From: Ornithodoros turicata
Taxonomy: Eukaryota > Arthropoda > Arachnida > Ixodida > Argasidae
NCBI RefSeq assembly: GCF_037126465.1
Contig: NC_088203.1
Span: 81,192,168-81,256,167, forward strand
Length of the DNA: 64,000 nt
Reading direction: 5' to 3'
Part shown: positions 51,691 to 63,100 of the stretch, one piece after another
Position numbering within the stretch: position 1 is the first letter of the stretch
Layout of the letters: every line of letters begins with the position of its first letter
Program-made: the position numbers and the translations under genes
The notes under the pieces: model-generated
Seen by the model: only the letters and a program-made list of their open reading frames with translations
The model's database searches: none
Told to the model about the DNA's origin: nothing

Positions 51691-52149
51691 CATTGTGTCA
51701 GATATGAGAGTCTCGTTTTATCTGACAAGCGTAGTACACATTTCCGTTGGTCGTAGTGACACTGCTGAATTTTTTGCATGTATTCATATATTTATTGCTG
51801 TGGCGTTATATGTAGCTTGTTCTGTGTTTTCTCGTCAGTTCGGGTTGAACCTGAACTTTTCGTTTCTATGCGAGGCGGTGAAGAGTATGTTCATTTGGAG
51901 CAAACATGACTCACAACGCAAGACACAAGACGGACACGGCGGCGTTCTACAGGCACCTTCCGGAAGCTGAGCAGCCACGAGCAGGAGGTGAGCCCCATTG
52001 GAAATGCGCTGCAATGGTAAGGCATAAGCATGCAGTTGTGCGTCTACACGACGTGCTGCACAAGTTGTGACGCATGCCACTGTACATCTGCCCCTTACTG
52101 TTTCTGCCTGCCGTATGTCTATACGCCACCGGTGTGCTGCTCGTGCCCA

Positions 52150-52710
52150 AGCGTTCAGAGCTTAGGCTCCCTCATACAACAGTCACCTGCAATCAATCGA
52201 ACCTTCAATGAACTTCTTTATTACGTGTCACGGCACTCGTCACGAGGAATCGCTCTTTCACTGCCTCCGTCTAAACGTCGCCAGCACACCGCTACAGCTG
52301 TTCAAAATGGGTCAATCTAGCACTCCCCTGTGCACTAGCTGTGGCGTGGTGGCTGATATTCCCCACTGCAGCCTACACTGCCGGCAACACCTTCTGCACC
52401 GTGACGCCCTCTGTCGTCGTGTATCCCAACTGGGCTACGGTACTATGACACTGGCTATCTTACTGGGTCTCGTTCTTTAACCAACTCAGCGGGCCGTCAC
52501 CACTGTGCTCCTCCTCTCTCTCCACGCTTCGAACCTTGCCAACGGCTTGTGATTGTGTGACCGTATGTGTAATTTTTCAGTTTTGTTTTGTGTTCTTCCT
52601 TTTTCTTTCCTTTTCCTTTCTTCTTTTTTTGAAATAGCAAGCCGACCTCCGTCTGGCTGACCCTTCCTTTCTTCTTTTCTTAATAAACATGTCCTCCCCC
52701 CCCCCTTGTA
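52150..52710 (+). mobile_element. LINE 3' end with last codons and C-rich tail
   Basis: The frame encodes FHCLRLNVASTPLQLF, then PLCTSCGVVADIPHCSLHC (CCHC-like cluster) and LCRRVSQLGYGTMTLAILLG, the usual C-terminus of I/R1-related tick LINE polyproteins; stop at 52478-52480. The 3' UTR has AAGCCGACCTCCGTCTGGCTG, AATAAACAT and a C-run ending near 52706. It is 5'-truncated, as expected for target-primed retroposition. Confidence 0.82.
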
Positions 52711-53240
52711 CCTACAGCTATTTCCATGTAACCCATATGCTCGCAATTTTTGCTGAAAAACGATGATTTCTTGAAGGCAGTCGAAGCAAGTGAACAAGCA
52801 ACGGAAATGTTTCGGGAAAGTAATCTTTGATGTTTCGGCAACTGCGTGTTTGTATAACGACCAACTTAGCGAATGTATTCATATTCGCAATACAGACCAT
52901 ACATATAAATACCTATAACATATTCCTTGAATTTATTGATTAGATGTACCTGGCTCTCTCTACACGCCGGTGCGTTATCTTTTTTTTTACAAATGTGGGC
53001 AAAAAACGAAGCTCAGTTTCGATCACATGCCACAATCATGCCTATATAGAGGAGCCTGCCGATAGAATGATGGTTGGCAACCATGCTACTTCTACTAACC
53101 CCAACCAACTACTTGGAATTACCTATGTATATTTAAACTCTAAAAATTGCCGCGCGCAATGGCAGCATTTTTCTTCCTGAATTCCGGAAGTTCGTGGTCG
53201 TAAAACGCTATCGCAATCAAAAGCATGTTTATTTTATTTT
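52711..53240. other. Intergenic, no gene recognised
   Basis: AT-rich DNA with short frames on both strands and no element ends. Confidence 0.5.
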
Positions 53241-53256
53241 ATTCTTTTTTTTTCAG

Positions 53257-53387
53257 AATATTTCTGCGTCCTGCCGGACGGCGAGACCCTCCGCGTTTTC
53301 GCACGATACCTTACTCGGCCGATTCACTACCTTCGCCACGTCGAGGAAGTGTGCCCGGCCTCCTACTTCGGCTACAGGATATGATGT
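53257..53387 (+). other. Exon-like ORF beside the duplicated block, unknown
   Basis: A long T-run and CAG precede the frame EYFCVLPDGETLRVFARYL then TRPIHYLRHVEEVCPASYFG, ending at TGA. Composition (GC-rich, balanced) is unlike the surroundings, and the acceptor is strong, so it may be the terminal exon of a plus-strand gene. I do not recognise the family. Confidence 0.35.
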
Positions 53388-53397
53388 TGGTTCAACA

Positions 53398-53690
53398 GGT
53401 GCCACCTGCGCTGCCACCTGACTACCCTGTTTACAGTTCATGCGAATGAGGAAGCCACTGATAGCCCGGTGAACTTTTTCATCTCTGCTTTTTTTTTCTG
53501 TGACGTTTTTCGTTCGTTTTACTTTACTTCTGGCGACTTCTGAAGAACTGGGTACATCAGTTTCCATCAACTTGCTGCACTTTTGTCGTAAACCGACAGC
53601 TGGAATGCTGTTTCCGACGGCGAAATAGTCCAGGATGTGAACGATAACATTGGAGAGACAACGTGTAGCGCAAAATACCACAGTAATTCA
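53398..53690 (-). repeat. Second copy of the block upstream of gene 1
   Basis: It matches about 47140-47380 (GCGCTGCCACCTGACTACCC, CTGTTTACAGTTCATGCG, AACGATAACATTGGAGAG). The homology ends where the exon-like ORF begins. Confidence 0.65.
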
Positions 53691-53899
53691 GACCAACCAC
53701 TCTTTATGCAACTCTAATAGAGGACAGCTCTGGTGGTTTCGTGCAGCGGAACCAATGTAGAAACTCTCTTATCAGAATATATTTAATACCAGTTCGAGAC
53801 ATTAGGGAGTTTTAGTAATAGCGAGGAGACTCTATCATGCCTCCACCACGCGGCGTTTAGCGGAAACAGTCAACAGTGTGGATCCGCGCGGGCAATTCG

Positions 53900-54165
53900 C
53901 ATTACAAGAATCTGATCGCACGTTCTTAATCTGATCGCAGTTACATGAAGAAGATCGCGGGTTCGATCCCGGCTGAGGGCGGCAGCAATGTGGGGGAGGT
54001 AAACATTGCTTCCAGCACCGTGTGTCGGAGATTTCCGGCGCACGTCAAAAGAACCCCAGGAGGTCCAAATTATCCACGGTCCTATACCCAGCAGCACGTG
54101 CAACATGTCGCCACGCTGCGGAGACTAACCTTACCCGTAACATCACCGTACCATTACCACTATCG
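53900..54165 (+). mobile_element. tRNA-derived SINE (Ruka-like)
   Basis: GGTTCGATCCC at 53960-53970 is a canonical box B. It is followed by GGCGGCAGCAATG and by CGGCGCACGTCAAAAGAACC, CCAGGAGGTCCAAATTATCC, a body typical of tick tRNA-related SINEs. Box A is not clear, so the 5' limit is approximate. Confidence 0.7.
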
Positions 54166-54677
54166 CATTACATGCTTTACGTTCGGCGCGTTCCCTCTGC
54201 TTTGTGGTCTTTGGTACCAATATGTAGGGTCCCGCGTCTTCTGTATTAATCGAAAAACATGGAAAAACATACGCCGGGTAAATTTACCCTAATTCGGTTT
54301 TAATCGAAAAACATCGAATACAGAGGAACATTCCAGGAATCATGACAGATAAATTGCTGCACATGCCCAGCTTAAGATTCCAACATGCCAAGCAGGCTTA
54401 CTCTTCTTTTCTTGGTATTTACTATGGTTGGATGACCTGCGACCATGTAAACCATGTACACGCAAGGGAAAACATCGAAACACTCCGATTTCGCGAAAAT
54501 AAATAAACATCGAAAACGCGGAACCCTGCCAATATGATAACAGAAAATGAACGCTACGCTATGTGAGAGGTAATACGTTATATCAGTGGACATACGAATT
54601 GATATATTTTGTCGTGAGAAGGAATAACGCGTCCTTTTGGCGGTACGAAATTGTAACATAGGAGCATTTTTTTGGTA

Positions 54678-55445
54678 CAGTGATGGCCACTAACTACTTC
54701 TACAGTAGTGTAACTATAACTACCAACTACATCGCGATGGAGTAGTTTTACTAGTAGTTTAACTAGTAGTTCAACTACTTTTCAGGGGAGCAGTTAAAAC
54801 TACTTCTTAACGTTGTCCATCTCACACCAATCCTTTGTAGTGTTCTTGGACACCTAAATATAAATCACAAGCAGTGATAATGATATTTAAAATATACTCT
54901 TGTGCCTACGCCGCTTAATTCACATACTGTCGTAAAATCCACTGCCTGTCTCTTGTATATTATGCGCTGACAAAAGAGCTTGCTGCGGAAATATTTTCCA
55001 TGGAGGCAAAGCTTCCGCTATAAAGGTACGTACAACATACGATAGACCATGTACGAGATTTACACTCAGGCTCCTTCCTCACAGATCAATGCGCCACGCA
55101 CAAATATACAAACTAAGTTGTTCACAGCAAAAGAGGTTTCACTAGATAAGCATTAAAAGTGAAGATTTAGTACACATGCTCGCCACAATTGCTCTGCACC
55201 TCCATTCTCATCAAACAAGTAGCTCAACGTAAAAGTCGGAAGCACAATCGTGCCGTAAAACTTGCGGCAAAATCGGAAGTAGTTGGCACCTGCAGTAACC
55301 TAACTACTGTATTAACTACTCGAAATGGTAGTTTAACTAGTAGTTGCCACTACATTTCTGCAAGTCGTTGATAATACTTTTTAACTACAATCAGGTAGTT
55401 TAACTAGTAGTTTAACTACATGTAGTTAACTACTGGCCATCACCG
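54678..55445. mobile_element. hAT-like MITE, CAGTGATGGCC ends
   Basis: CAGTGATGGCCACTAACTAC at the left is inverted as GTAGTTAACTACTGGCCATC at the right. Flanks TTTTGGTA and GTTTGCTA agree at 6 of 8 bases. Subterminal GTAGTTTAACTAGTAGTT repeats are dense at both ends. Confidence 0.85.
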
Positions 55446-55735
55446 GTTTGCTAGGTACTTTGCGTGCGTGAAAGACGGCCACCGTGGTTATCCTCCTCTC
55501 GATGGATCACTCGGAGCCTTGCAATAATAATTGATTCGGTGAGTATAAGCTGAACGACTAAGCTTGAACTAAGTCCGAACGGTGAAGGAAAATAATGCGC
55601 CTAGCCCTGTGAGTGCCTTGAGAAAATTCGTCGGGTAATCGTCTCAGGAATTCGCTGAACGTTTCATCGTGGCGAAGAATCTGAACACTCCTTGTTCACT
55701 TTGCCGTTTATCTTCATCGTCCCTTTCGTTGTTCA

Positions 55736-56160
55736 TTGCCCACTGAATGGAGCAAGTTGGGAGGAGCCCGACACTTGTGCTGGATGTACGGTCAGAGGAC
55801 GGAAAAACCGTTACTCCTTTTCAATTCGAACCACACGAAGATGGTGAAGATGGGCATCGTAAACAGCTTGGTGAGGGCATGCGTTGTCAAGAGTTGTCAA
55901 CATCGAGTCGAGGCAAGCCTGAGGGAACAGCTGCTAAGACTTTCGCGGGCAGGGTACCTGATCGATTTTACCAGAGGAGTGGTCAGGCATCTTCTGAAGG
56001 GTTCAAGGGGCCCCGGTACAGACCAGAACGAGCGGCCCGAGAAGACGGTGGTGATCCTGTATGTGCATGGAGCATACGCACCGGCTAGTGAAAGTGGCTC
56101 AAAAACAGGGGATCAAGGTTGTGCCCAGTGTCTGGGCCTTCTGTAGCAGGCTCCTCCCAG
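55736..56160 (+). pseudogene. Penelope-like element fragment
   Basis: NSNHTKMVKMGIVNSLVRAC followed by EASLREQLLRLSRAGY matches the helical region after the RT of Penelope-like elements (NHP-K-x-I-xx-L, then E-xx-L-xx-NGY). After a frameshift near 56065 the frame HRLVKVAQKQGIKVVPSVW continues the same domain. RT proper and a GIY-YIG nuclease are absent. Confidence 0.65.
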
Positions 56161-56335
56161 CTGCCCAAGGGACAGGACACCCACTTTGACGCTATCCTCC
56201 CCATGCTCTTCGCTGCGCTGCGCGCCATCTTTCACCAGTTTCCTGCGTCTGCTGGTCTGTCAGCAGTCCAAGTGCTGCTTGCTCTGGAGCCACTGCTCAA
56301 CAGTTGCCTTCGTGCCCCTGCCACCCATAATGGAT
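56161..56335 (+). pseudogene. LINE ORF1 tail
   Basis: The frame LPMLFAALRAIFHQFPASAG to PLLNSCLRAPATHNG, stop TAA, ends where ORF2 opens. It is the truncated C-terminus of ORF1 of the element below. Confidence 0.55.
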
Positions 56336-57948
56336 AATTAGATACACCACTCGGCGCTACGAAACCACGGCCATCTTCCAGTGGAATTCCAGAGGGCTAC
56401 GGTCGAAGCTATCGGACTTCCGGCAGTTTGCATGGCGTCATAAATTCCCAGTGATGTGTATCGCAGAATGTGGGCTCTCGCCTGACTTTCGACTGTCTAA
56501 TTATGTTACTTACCTTTCGGAGCCCCATGGTGCACGAAGCCGCGCTGCCATTTTCGTTCGTTCTGACACTCCGGCCATTCAGCGCGACGTGCAGGCGCAA
56601 GGTTTCGGCGAGTACGTCTGCTGCTCAGTCCGCCTGGGCTCCCTGGATGTCACATTAATATCTCTATACCTCCCGCCTGCAGTCAACTACAATGTCGATG
56701 GTCTGGCTGCACTCCTCGCCAGCCTTCCCCCGCCTTACGTGCTATGCGGCGATTTCAACGCTCATAATGCCATCTGGGGTAGTACCCACACCGATGCAAG
56801 AGGAGAGGGGCTCGCAAGCTTCTTTGCAGACCACAGTCTCTGTGTCCTCAACGACGGCTCACCCACGTTTCTCTACAGTGCGTTCCTCTCGTCGTGCCTG
56901 GACCTCACTGTCACCTCGGCGTGCTTAGCGCGGCGGCTGGTCTGGTGCGTGGATGCTGACACACTCGGTAGCGACCATCTCCCCGTTTTGATCGGCGTCA
57001 GGGGCATTCGCCATCTCGCCACGTCTCATCCTGTCAGGCGAACGGACTGGCAGAAGTACAAGGCGGCCATCGACTCGGTCCCTCTGAGCGGCACGCTGGA
57101 AGACGAGCGCATTTTCCGGGACACCGTGACCAACGCTGTACAGGCGGCTACGACGGCTTTCCGTATACCTGCGCAGTTCTCTGCGGTGGACAGCGAGTAC
57201 GCTAGACTCCGTGCCCTACGTCGCCGTGCTGAGAGACGAGCCCGTCGCACCCAACTCCCTGCACACCAGCAAGACGCACGTCGAATCCAGAAGGCCGTCC
57301 AGCGCCATTTACGCAAGCTTGCGCGGGACCGCTGGCGAAGTTTTGCGTCCTCTCTCTCCCCCCGCACCCCCGTGACCCGGATCTGGAACGTAATGAAGGG
57401 ACTCTCTTCTCCTGTCACGCTCCGGCACCCATTCCGTGCCCTGTCCCTAGCCACCACACGCACGGAGTTGGATATTGCTACGGAATATTGCGCTCGCCTC
57501 GCAGCCGATCCCTCAGCCGACCAACTATCGGCCCGCGGCATTCCAGTTGCTTTGGCGTCGTCCGCGGAGCCGGCTTTGGATCTTCCATTCTCATTTCTGG
57601 AGATGGACTCTGCGCTGCGGGACTCCCCTCAGCACACATCCCCCGGGCCGGACCAAGTCACCTACAAAGCACTTCGGAACCTTCTGGATTCAGGTCGTGC
57701 TTGCCTCCTGCGGATGCTCAACGCCAGCTGGCAAAGGGGCCACGTCCCTCAAGTCTGGAAGACCGCTATGGTGGTTCCCCTTCTCAAGCCTGGCCAATCA
57801 CCCCGCAACATTGACTCCTTCCGTCCGATTGCCCTTACTAGCTGCGTGGGCAAGACGTTGGAACGCATGGTGTTCCGCCGCCTGAGTTGGTACCTCGAGA
57901 CCGTGCGATTCTTCCCCGAAGTAATGCAAGGCTTTCGGCAGCGTAGGA
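56331..57948 (+). pseudogene. LINE ORF2: endonuclease and truncated RT
   Basis: Open without stops. Endonuclease motifs in order: IFQWNSRGLRSK, CIAECGLSP, CGDFNAHNAIWGS, SCLDLTVTS and SDHLPVLIGV, as in I/Jockey/R1-group elements. RT begins with SPGPDQVTYKALRNLL and FRPIALTSCVGKTLERMV and stops after VMQGFRQRRS, before the catalytic FADD region. The first ATG in frame is at 56451 but the nuclease domain begins upstream of it, so an ORF1-ORF2 reinitiation near 56335 is likely. The frame after 57948 is foreign. Confidence 0.88.
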
Positions 57949-57949
57949 G

Positions 57950-58451
57950 TCTGGCACTCGGGCGTCACGGCGATGTTTGCAACACTGGTGAGCGACAGCA
58001 GGGCTTTCGCCGCAGGCAGGGAAGCAACCGTAGTGACGAGGCTACCATCCGAGGCTATTCGATGTCCCTTTATGCGTTCCTGGGTGGCGCTCATCACTTC
58101 TTTTGCCATTGCATTGGGATTGACTTGAATGAAGGTGTGGTCTGGGTTCACGGGACGCAAGATTATTCGAATTCCTGACTTCCTGTTCTTCTTGTGTACG
58201 ACGGTAATAAAGCCATCGTCGTTCGCCATCTTGCTATTCTGGTTGGGGACTTCATTAATTGCCATTTTGACTTTGCCACCGCGCGTGTCGTCGGCCGTCA
58301 GGTTGCGGTCGTCGGACATATCATCACTCGCGAAAGGCATGTCACTATCCTCGCTATCGCTTCCATCGCCCCCAGAAAGGCGTGCACGCTTAGGTGGGAC
58401 TGACTTACTTGTCATGGCAAGAGTTCCACCTGGGAGACAAGAGTTTTCCAT
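57950..58451 (-). pseudogene. LINE ORF1 5' part, inverted relative to ORF2
   Basis: The ATG at 58451 opens MENSCLPGGTLAMTSKSVPP, then an acidic stretch and DDGFITVVHKKNRKSGIRII, then a region ending SVANIAVTPECQTPT: the usual start of ORF1 in tick I-like LINEs. It abuts the truncated RT head-to-head at about 57949. Frames read through the junction on either strand are artificial. Confidence 0.8.
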
Positions 58452-58499
58452 GTCGGCGTTCGTCCGGTTCGGCGTAAACTTAATCCAAGGAGCACTTTA

Positions 58500-59190
58500 A
58501 GGCACTTCGGAGTGCTGACTAAGGTTTGTTTGGTTGGGCACTAAAAGAGTACGTTGATAGGACAAAGGTAGAAGCGTGGCCGTTCCGTCTAAATACCGGT
58601 GAGAATTCCAGATGCCTAGTAAACGTTTAGCTTTTTGCTTAGCTCTAAAATCTAAAGTTTGAACAGGTTTCGATGTCTACTAGACCACCATGTATTCGCA
58701 GAGATAAAGCCGGCCGAACGCGAGATCAGTTATGCCTCCTTGAGTGTACCGCTTCCCACCCACTGCTAACGCGGTGACATTTGCCCCTTTGGACTTCGTG
58801 CAGCACTGCGCCCCCCCCCCCCCAAACACACACACGGCTCTGGACACCCCGCTACGGCGACACCACAACGCAAGAGGAGCTAATGATGGCTCAATCTTTC
58901 AACCAACCACCGCAAAACAAAAAGAAGCAAACACCAGTCAAGAAAACAAACATGCCATCATGGCACACAACTGCAAAACTCAAAATTTCGGACTCGATCT
59001 CACAGAAGTGAAGTCGGCCCCACCGGTCTCAGGAGCTGTGCCACCCTCGAATTCAGGCACGCGGACTGCTCGGCTTCCAGCAGCTCTCCCCCAAATCTCG
59101 ACCCTTCACTTTAATTCTACTTTATTGTCCATAACTAGAAATGATAGGTTTTGAAGTTGAATTCAGAACCAGTCCTGAAGCTGAGTTACA
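58500..59190. other. Intergenic, no gene recognised
   Basis: It contains a C-run at about 58811 with ACACACAC, and a plus-strand frame (58744-59154) rich in Pro/Thr/Asn without a domain. Confidence 0.5.
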
Positions 59191-59194
59191 GATG

Positions 59195-59325
59195 AATTAT
59201 GGCATATGATGTCACAGGCTGTGATGTTAAGTAATGGGGATGTGATGGGCTGTGACGTTTAATAATGGGATATGAAGTTAAATGCTGGGTCATGTTGTGA
59301 TGGGCCGTGATGTCGAATATACGAG
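59195..59325. repeat. Degenerate short tandem repeat
   Basis: Three to four diverged units of about 40 bp with ATGGGATATGA, GGCTGTGATGTT and TAATGGG. Confidence 0.6.
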
Positions 59326-59399
59326 AATTGTTGGGCCCCCGTCATTCCAGTGTGATCAAGATATCATTGTAATACACCTGTAAATGGAAGTCTGATAAT

Positions 59400-59988
59400 T
59401 CCGGTGCTAACTGTCCACCCAAACGGCATCATGTACATGGCAGCATGCTGTTTCGAGTCTCAACCATTACCTTCCCTTCGTGACTTCTGGATTCTCGTTG
59501 CCGTGGACTTCGCGTCGCAGTTAATGATGCGCTTGCATCCGGAAGTTTTCATCGACTGCATAGGTCGATTAATTAATTAATTGATCTTTCCCTCGTTTTC
59601 TGGGCTGGTGGAGCCTCGTGAGTTCATGCGTCGGAAAGAATCAAACGCATGGGCTATAGGATCTTCCCATCGAACAGTTACCTCGAGTGTCAATGGAAAA
59701 CTTATTGACCACCGCAAATCAATAGTTGTCATTCGGCCTCACCTTACGTGTAGCCCTACACCCAAATATTATTATATAGTTACCATTGGGCTTCTATAGC
59801 CAACACAGCCACAGTCTGGTGACAAAGACTGTCTACGTGTTTGTTTATATGATGAGCTTTCCATTGCGCACAGCATATGACGCTCTTAAAAGAAGGAAAC
59901 GATTTATTTGCCACTTGTAGCGATACGCACGTATCACCACTAGGTCTCCATAATGTATAGGAAGGTATTTCACGCTTTCCGCAAAATA
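59400..59988 (-). repeat. 3' flank of gene 2, homologous to the 3' flank of gene 1
   Basis: Shares CATAGGTCGATTAATT, AAAGAATCAAACGC, TTCCCATCGAACA, TGGTGACAAAGA and AACGATTTATTT in the same order with 22440-22980. The duplicated unit therefore extends at least 550 bp past the stop codons. AATAAA on the minus strand near 59905 is a likely poly(A) signal. Confidence 0.85.
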
Positions 59989-60116
59989 TTAGTGAGAAGT
60001 ATATGGTCCACCATATTGCTTTGACGCGCCAAAGGTGTAGGATCCACCCGTACCGAACATCGTGTTGGGTTCCGCACAGTTGTCCCCAGCAGTGTATAGG
60101 GTGGAGACATTGTTCA
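59989..60116 (-). CDS. Gene 2 terminal exon
   Basis: VNNVSTLYTAGDNCAEPN then a Gly/Ser-rich tail ending GGPYTSH, TAA. Same length as gene 1, but the tail differs at several residues. Confidence 0.88.
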
Positions 60117-63100
60117 CTGTAATCAAAGAGAACAATTCAGGAACTGAGGCACGCAAGAGTTTGTTCTAAGTCGGTGATGGTGTAAGTTACTTTTGTTGTA
60201 CTTTTGTAAATTACTTTCGTTGCACTTTCGTAAGTTACTGCATACTACTGACGAACTGAGTACGTTCATCGTAGCCCTACTGCAACACTTGTTCTTATTT
60301 TTTGTTATTATAGGTGTGTGAAATATAAATGAAGAATAGACAAGGAACGGTTTCCAACTTACCGCTATTATAGTAGTCCGTAACAGTCACTGGAGCCGGT
60401 CGCAAATTGCCGACCACAGCGATCCGGTTCTGACGGAAGCGGAAACAGCTGCCTGTCGGAGTCACCTAATTAAAAGAATCAAACTTCAATAAGATGCACA
60501 GCAATATTTCACAAGGACTACATGCCCAGCAGCAAGCTCCATCTCGCTCCAATTAACTACATCGTTTAATAGCACGTGACCTTCGCGCGTGGAAGGTGAT
60601 TTGTCGAGCTGCCTGCGCGTTTCGGTTAAATCTCGCGAAGCCTGTACTAAGTAGCCCCCCCCCCCCCCCAACATCATTTCGAATGTTTCTTCTTTCTTTT
60701 TTTTTTCTTCGGGGGAGGGGAACAATGTTGCAGATGCTATTGTTTGCACGATAGCGCCCGCCACGAGTAAAATAGCAACGTCACAAATTATTCGCTTCCG
60801 GTGTGTAGTTCTGAGTGTTCTCTTTCGGGTAAACCTCTGCCATAAACAAGAACTGGTACCCAAATGAACGTGAACTTGCTATTACCCTATGTCTCACATT
60901 TCTTTGAAGTCCCAGTTCATGCGTGTCTTCGCTAACGCAGTGCGAATTAGTGAACTTTAGCGCATCGTACTGCATCGCCCCTGCATACGTAAGGTGTCGC
61001 GAACGATACACTAAAACTCACTGTTCACTCACAGCTAAAAGCACAGCTGAAAGATGTACAAGGGCTTACCTCTAGCAGAATCATTAGTGAGTTCGCACCG
61101 ACGGTGTAGGCAAGGACGCCTCCACTGCAGAGAAGCTGCGAAGGAAAACTGGCTTTGAAATCTGCAGTAGGTAAAATGACTCTTAAAGAATGGTAATTAT
61201 ACGTACACCCTCCAGGGAAGCAACGTCAACGGTATATCCAGACAAGAGCGTGACATCAATGACGACAGTCCTTGCATAATAATACTGCGTATTCCTAAAC
61301 AGACAGCGAAGCTTAGTGATCCCGCGCAGACCAGTGATAATGCGCCAAAACAGTCATCTCTTCCAGAAAGCGCGAAATCGGATGTCTACATTCTACTTTG
61401 ACATTGTGGGAACTATTTCGTTCGAATACACTCTAACAATGAAAAATGCTATGCGTGCTGTGTACTTCCTCATGCTGTTTAAGCTTATCAATAGTCCTTT
61501 AATCAATTCGTAGCTTTTTAGCACTTTGCGTCCAGCTTACCACACACAGATGGTAACATCTGCTGCAGAACAATCGCTTGGCGAAACGGACGTTGCGTTC
61601 ACTTGAAAGGTGTTGGATGGTCTCAAGCTGTTCACGTTGAGGCTATACTTGACCTGAGGGAAAATATTTATTTTTGTGTAGCAGTAACTATAAAAAGACT
61701 ATACAGAAAAGACACTGTAGGAGAACTATAGTTACTCCTACAGTGTAGCAGTAACTACAAAAAGTTAAAAAATACAGGCATAAGAAACAAATATTGAGCA
61801 TGCGTCCTCCACCCCACGTTGGAAGTCTGCCTTTGTCTTCGGTGACGGGACAGAAATCATCGACCTTCCAGGAGCAATGTTGCCAGACGCGTGGAAAATT
61901 GCATCTGATGACGTCATACAATAAAATGAATTAACAAAGACGGTTAAGAACATCAACTGTTTACTATATCCATAAAAACAAGACTTTCGTGCAGTAGGCT
62001 GCACTTCTTCAGGTTTCGTAGTTATTCGTTTCTTCTTCGTAGTCTTCTTCGTTTCAAAACCTGAAGAAGTGCGGCCTACTGCACGAAAGTCTTGTTTTTA
62101 TGTATATAGTAAACAGTTGATGCTCTTAACCGTCTTTGTTATTTTTGATTCTGCATCGCCGGAAACTTGTACATTGTTTTTTCTTCACTTTCTACAATAA
62201 AATGAATTGATAGTTTTGAGAAGTATGACGTCATCGGATGGAATTTTCCATGAATGACTTGATGATGATGATGATTGGGAAGTTTCATCGCCAGGGGCGA
62301 TACCCTACCCCATTGCTGCTGCTGGTGACGGTGGTTTATTGCGCTAAAGTATCACGAATCTCCCAAAATATTGTGTCTCTATGGGAACCGGAAATACAAT
62401 GAAATTGATCGGTAGTTTTCAGAAGTATTTCCGATTCCCATTGAGAGACAATATTTTGGGAGATTCGTGATACTTTACTGCAACAAACCACCAGCAGCAG
62501 CAATGGGGTAGCGTATCGCCCCTGGCGATGAAACTGCCCAATCATCATCATCATCAAGTAAAGATGTTGTTGTTGTTGCGCTTAGGTATCATGAATGTTC
62601 AACACGAACGTGCTGAATCCGTTGTATTTTCTCATTTTGGACGCATACATTGTGAGAAACGTGAACAGCAGTCGCGTAAATTCGATGCAGTTCCGAAGAC
62701 ACGAGACTTCGGCGGATGTGACTACCTTAGGTCACTTCAGAAGGTCACTATCCCTCCCAGTACAAGTCATAGGCGAAACATAATTACATTTCAACTGCAG
62801 TTACCCAGTTCTAAAAGTATTTTGCGTGCAGCAGTTAATTACGCTAAAAGAAATTATTTGAAGTGACCTCGTGACTTATAACTAGTTAATTCGCAGCCAT
62901 GTTGGTGACTCACAGCTTCATGTGTCGTATATATAACTACGGGCGAACACGGCACTATCTAGGTATACGACAGTGTGGCTTAAATACGTACCGAGGACGA
63001 GCATTGGAAGCCCACATGTGAATATCGATTCAGCTAAAATTCAGTTTTGTCCGCAGCAGAAAAGTTCAATCTGACTCCAAATCCCTATGCAGAAAAGTGA

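Noticed and set aside
53940..53980. Functional tRNA gene
   Set aside because: Box B is present but no cloverleaf can be drawn; the body is a SINE.
57949..58178. C-terminal extension of LINE ORF2
   Set aside because: Sequence past 57949 is antisense of the inverted ORF1, so the extension is artificial.
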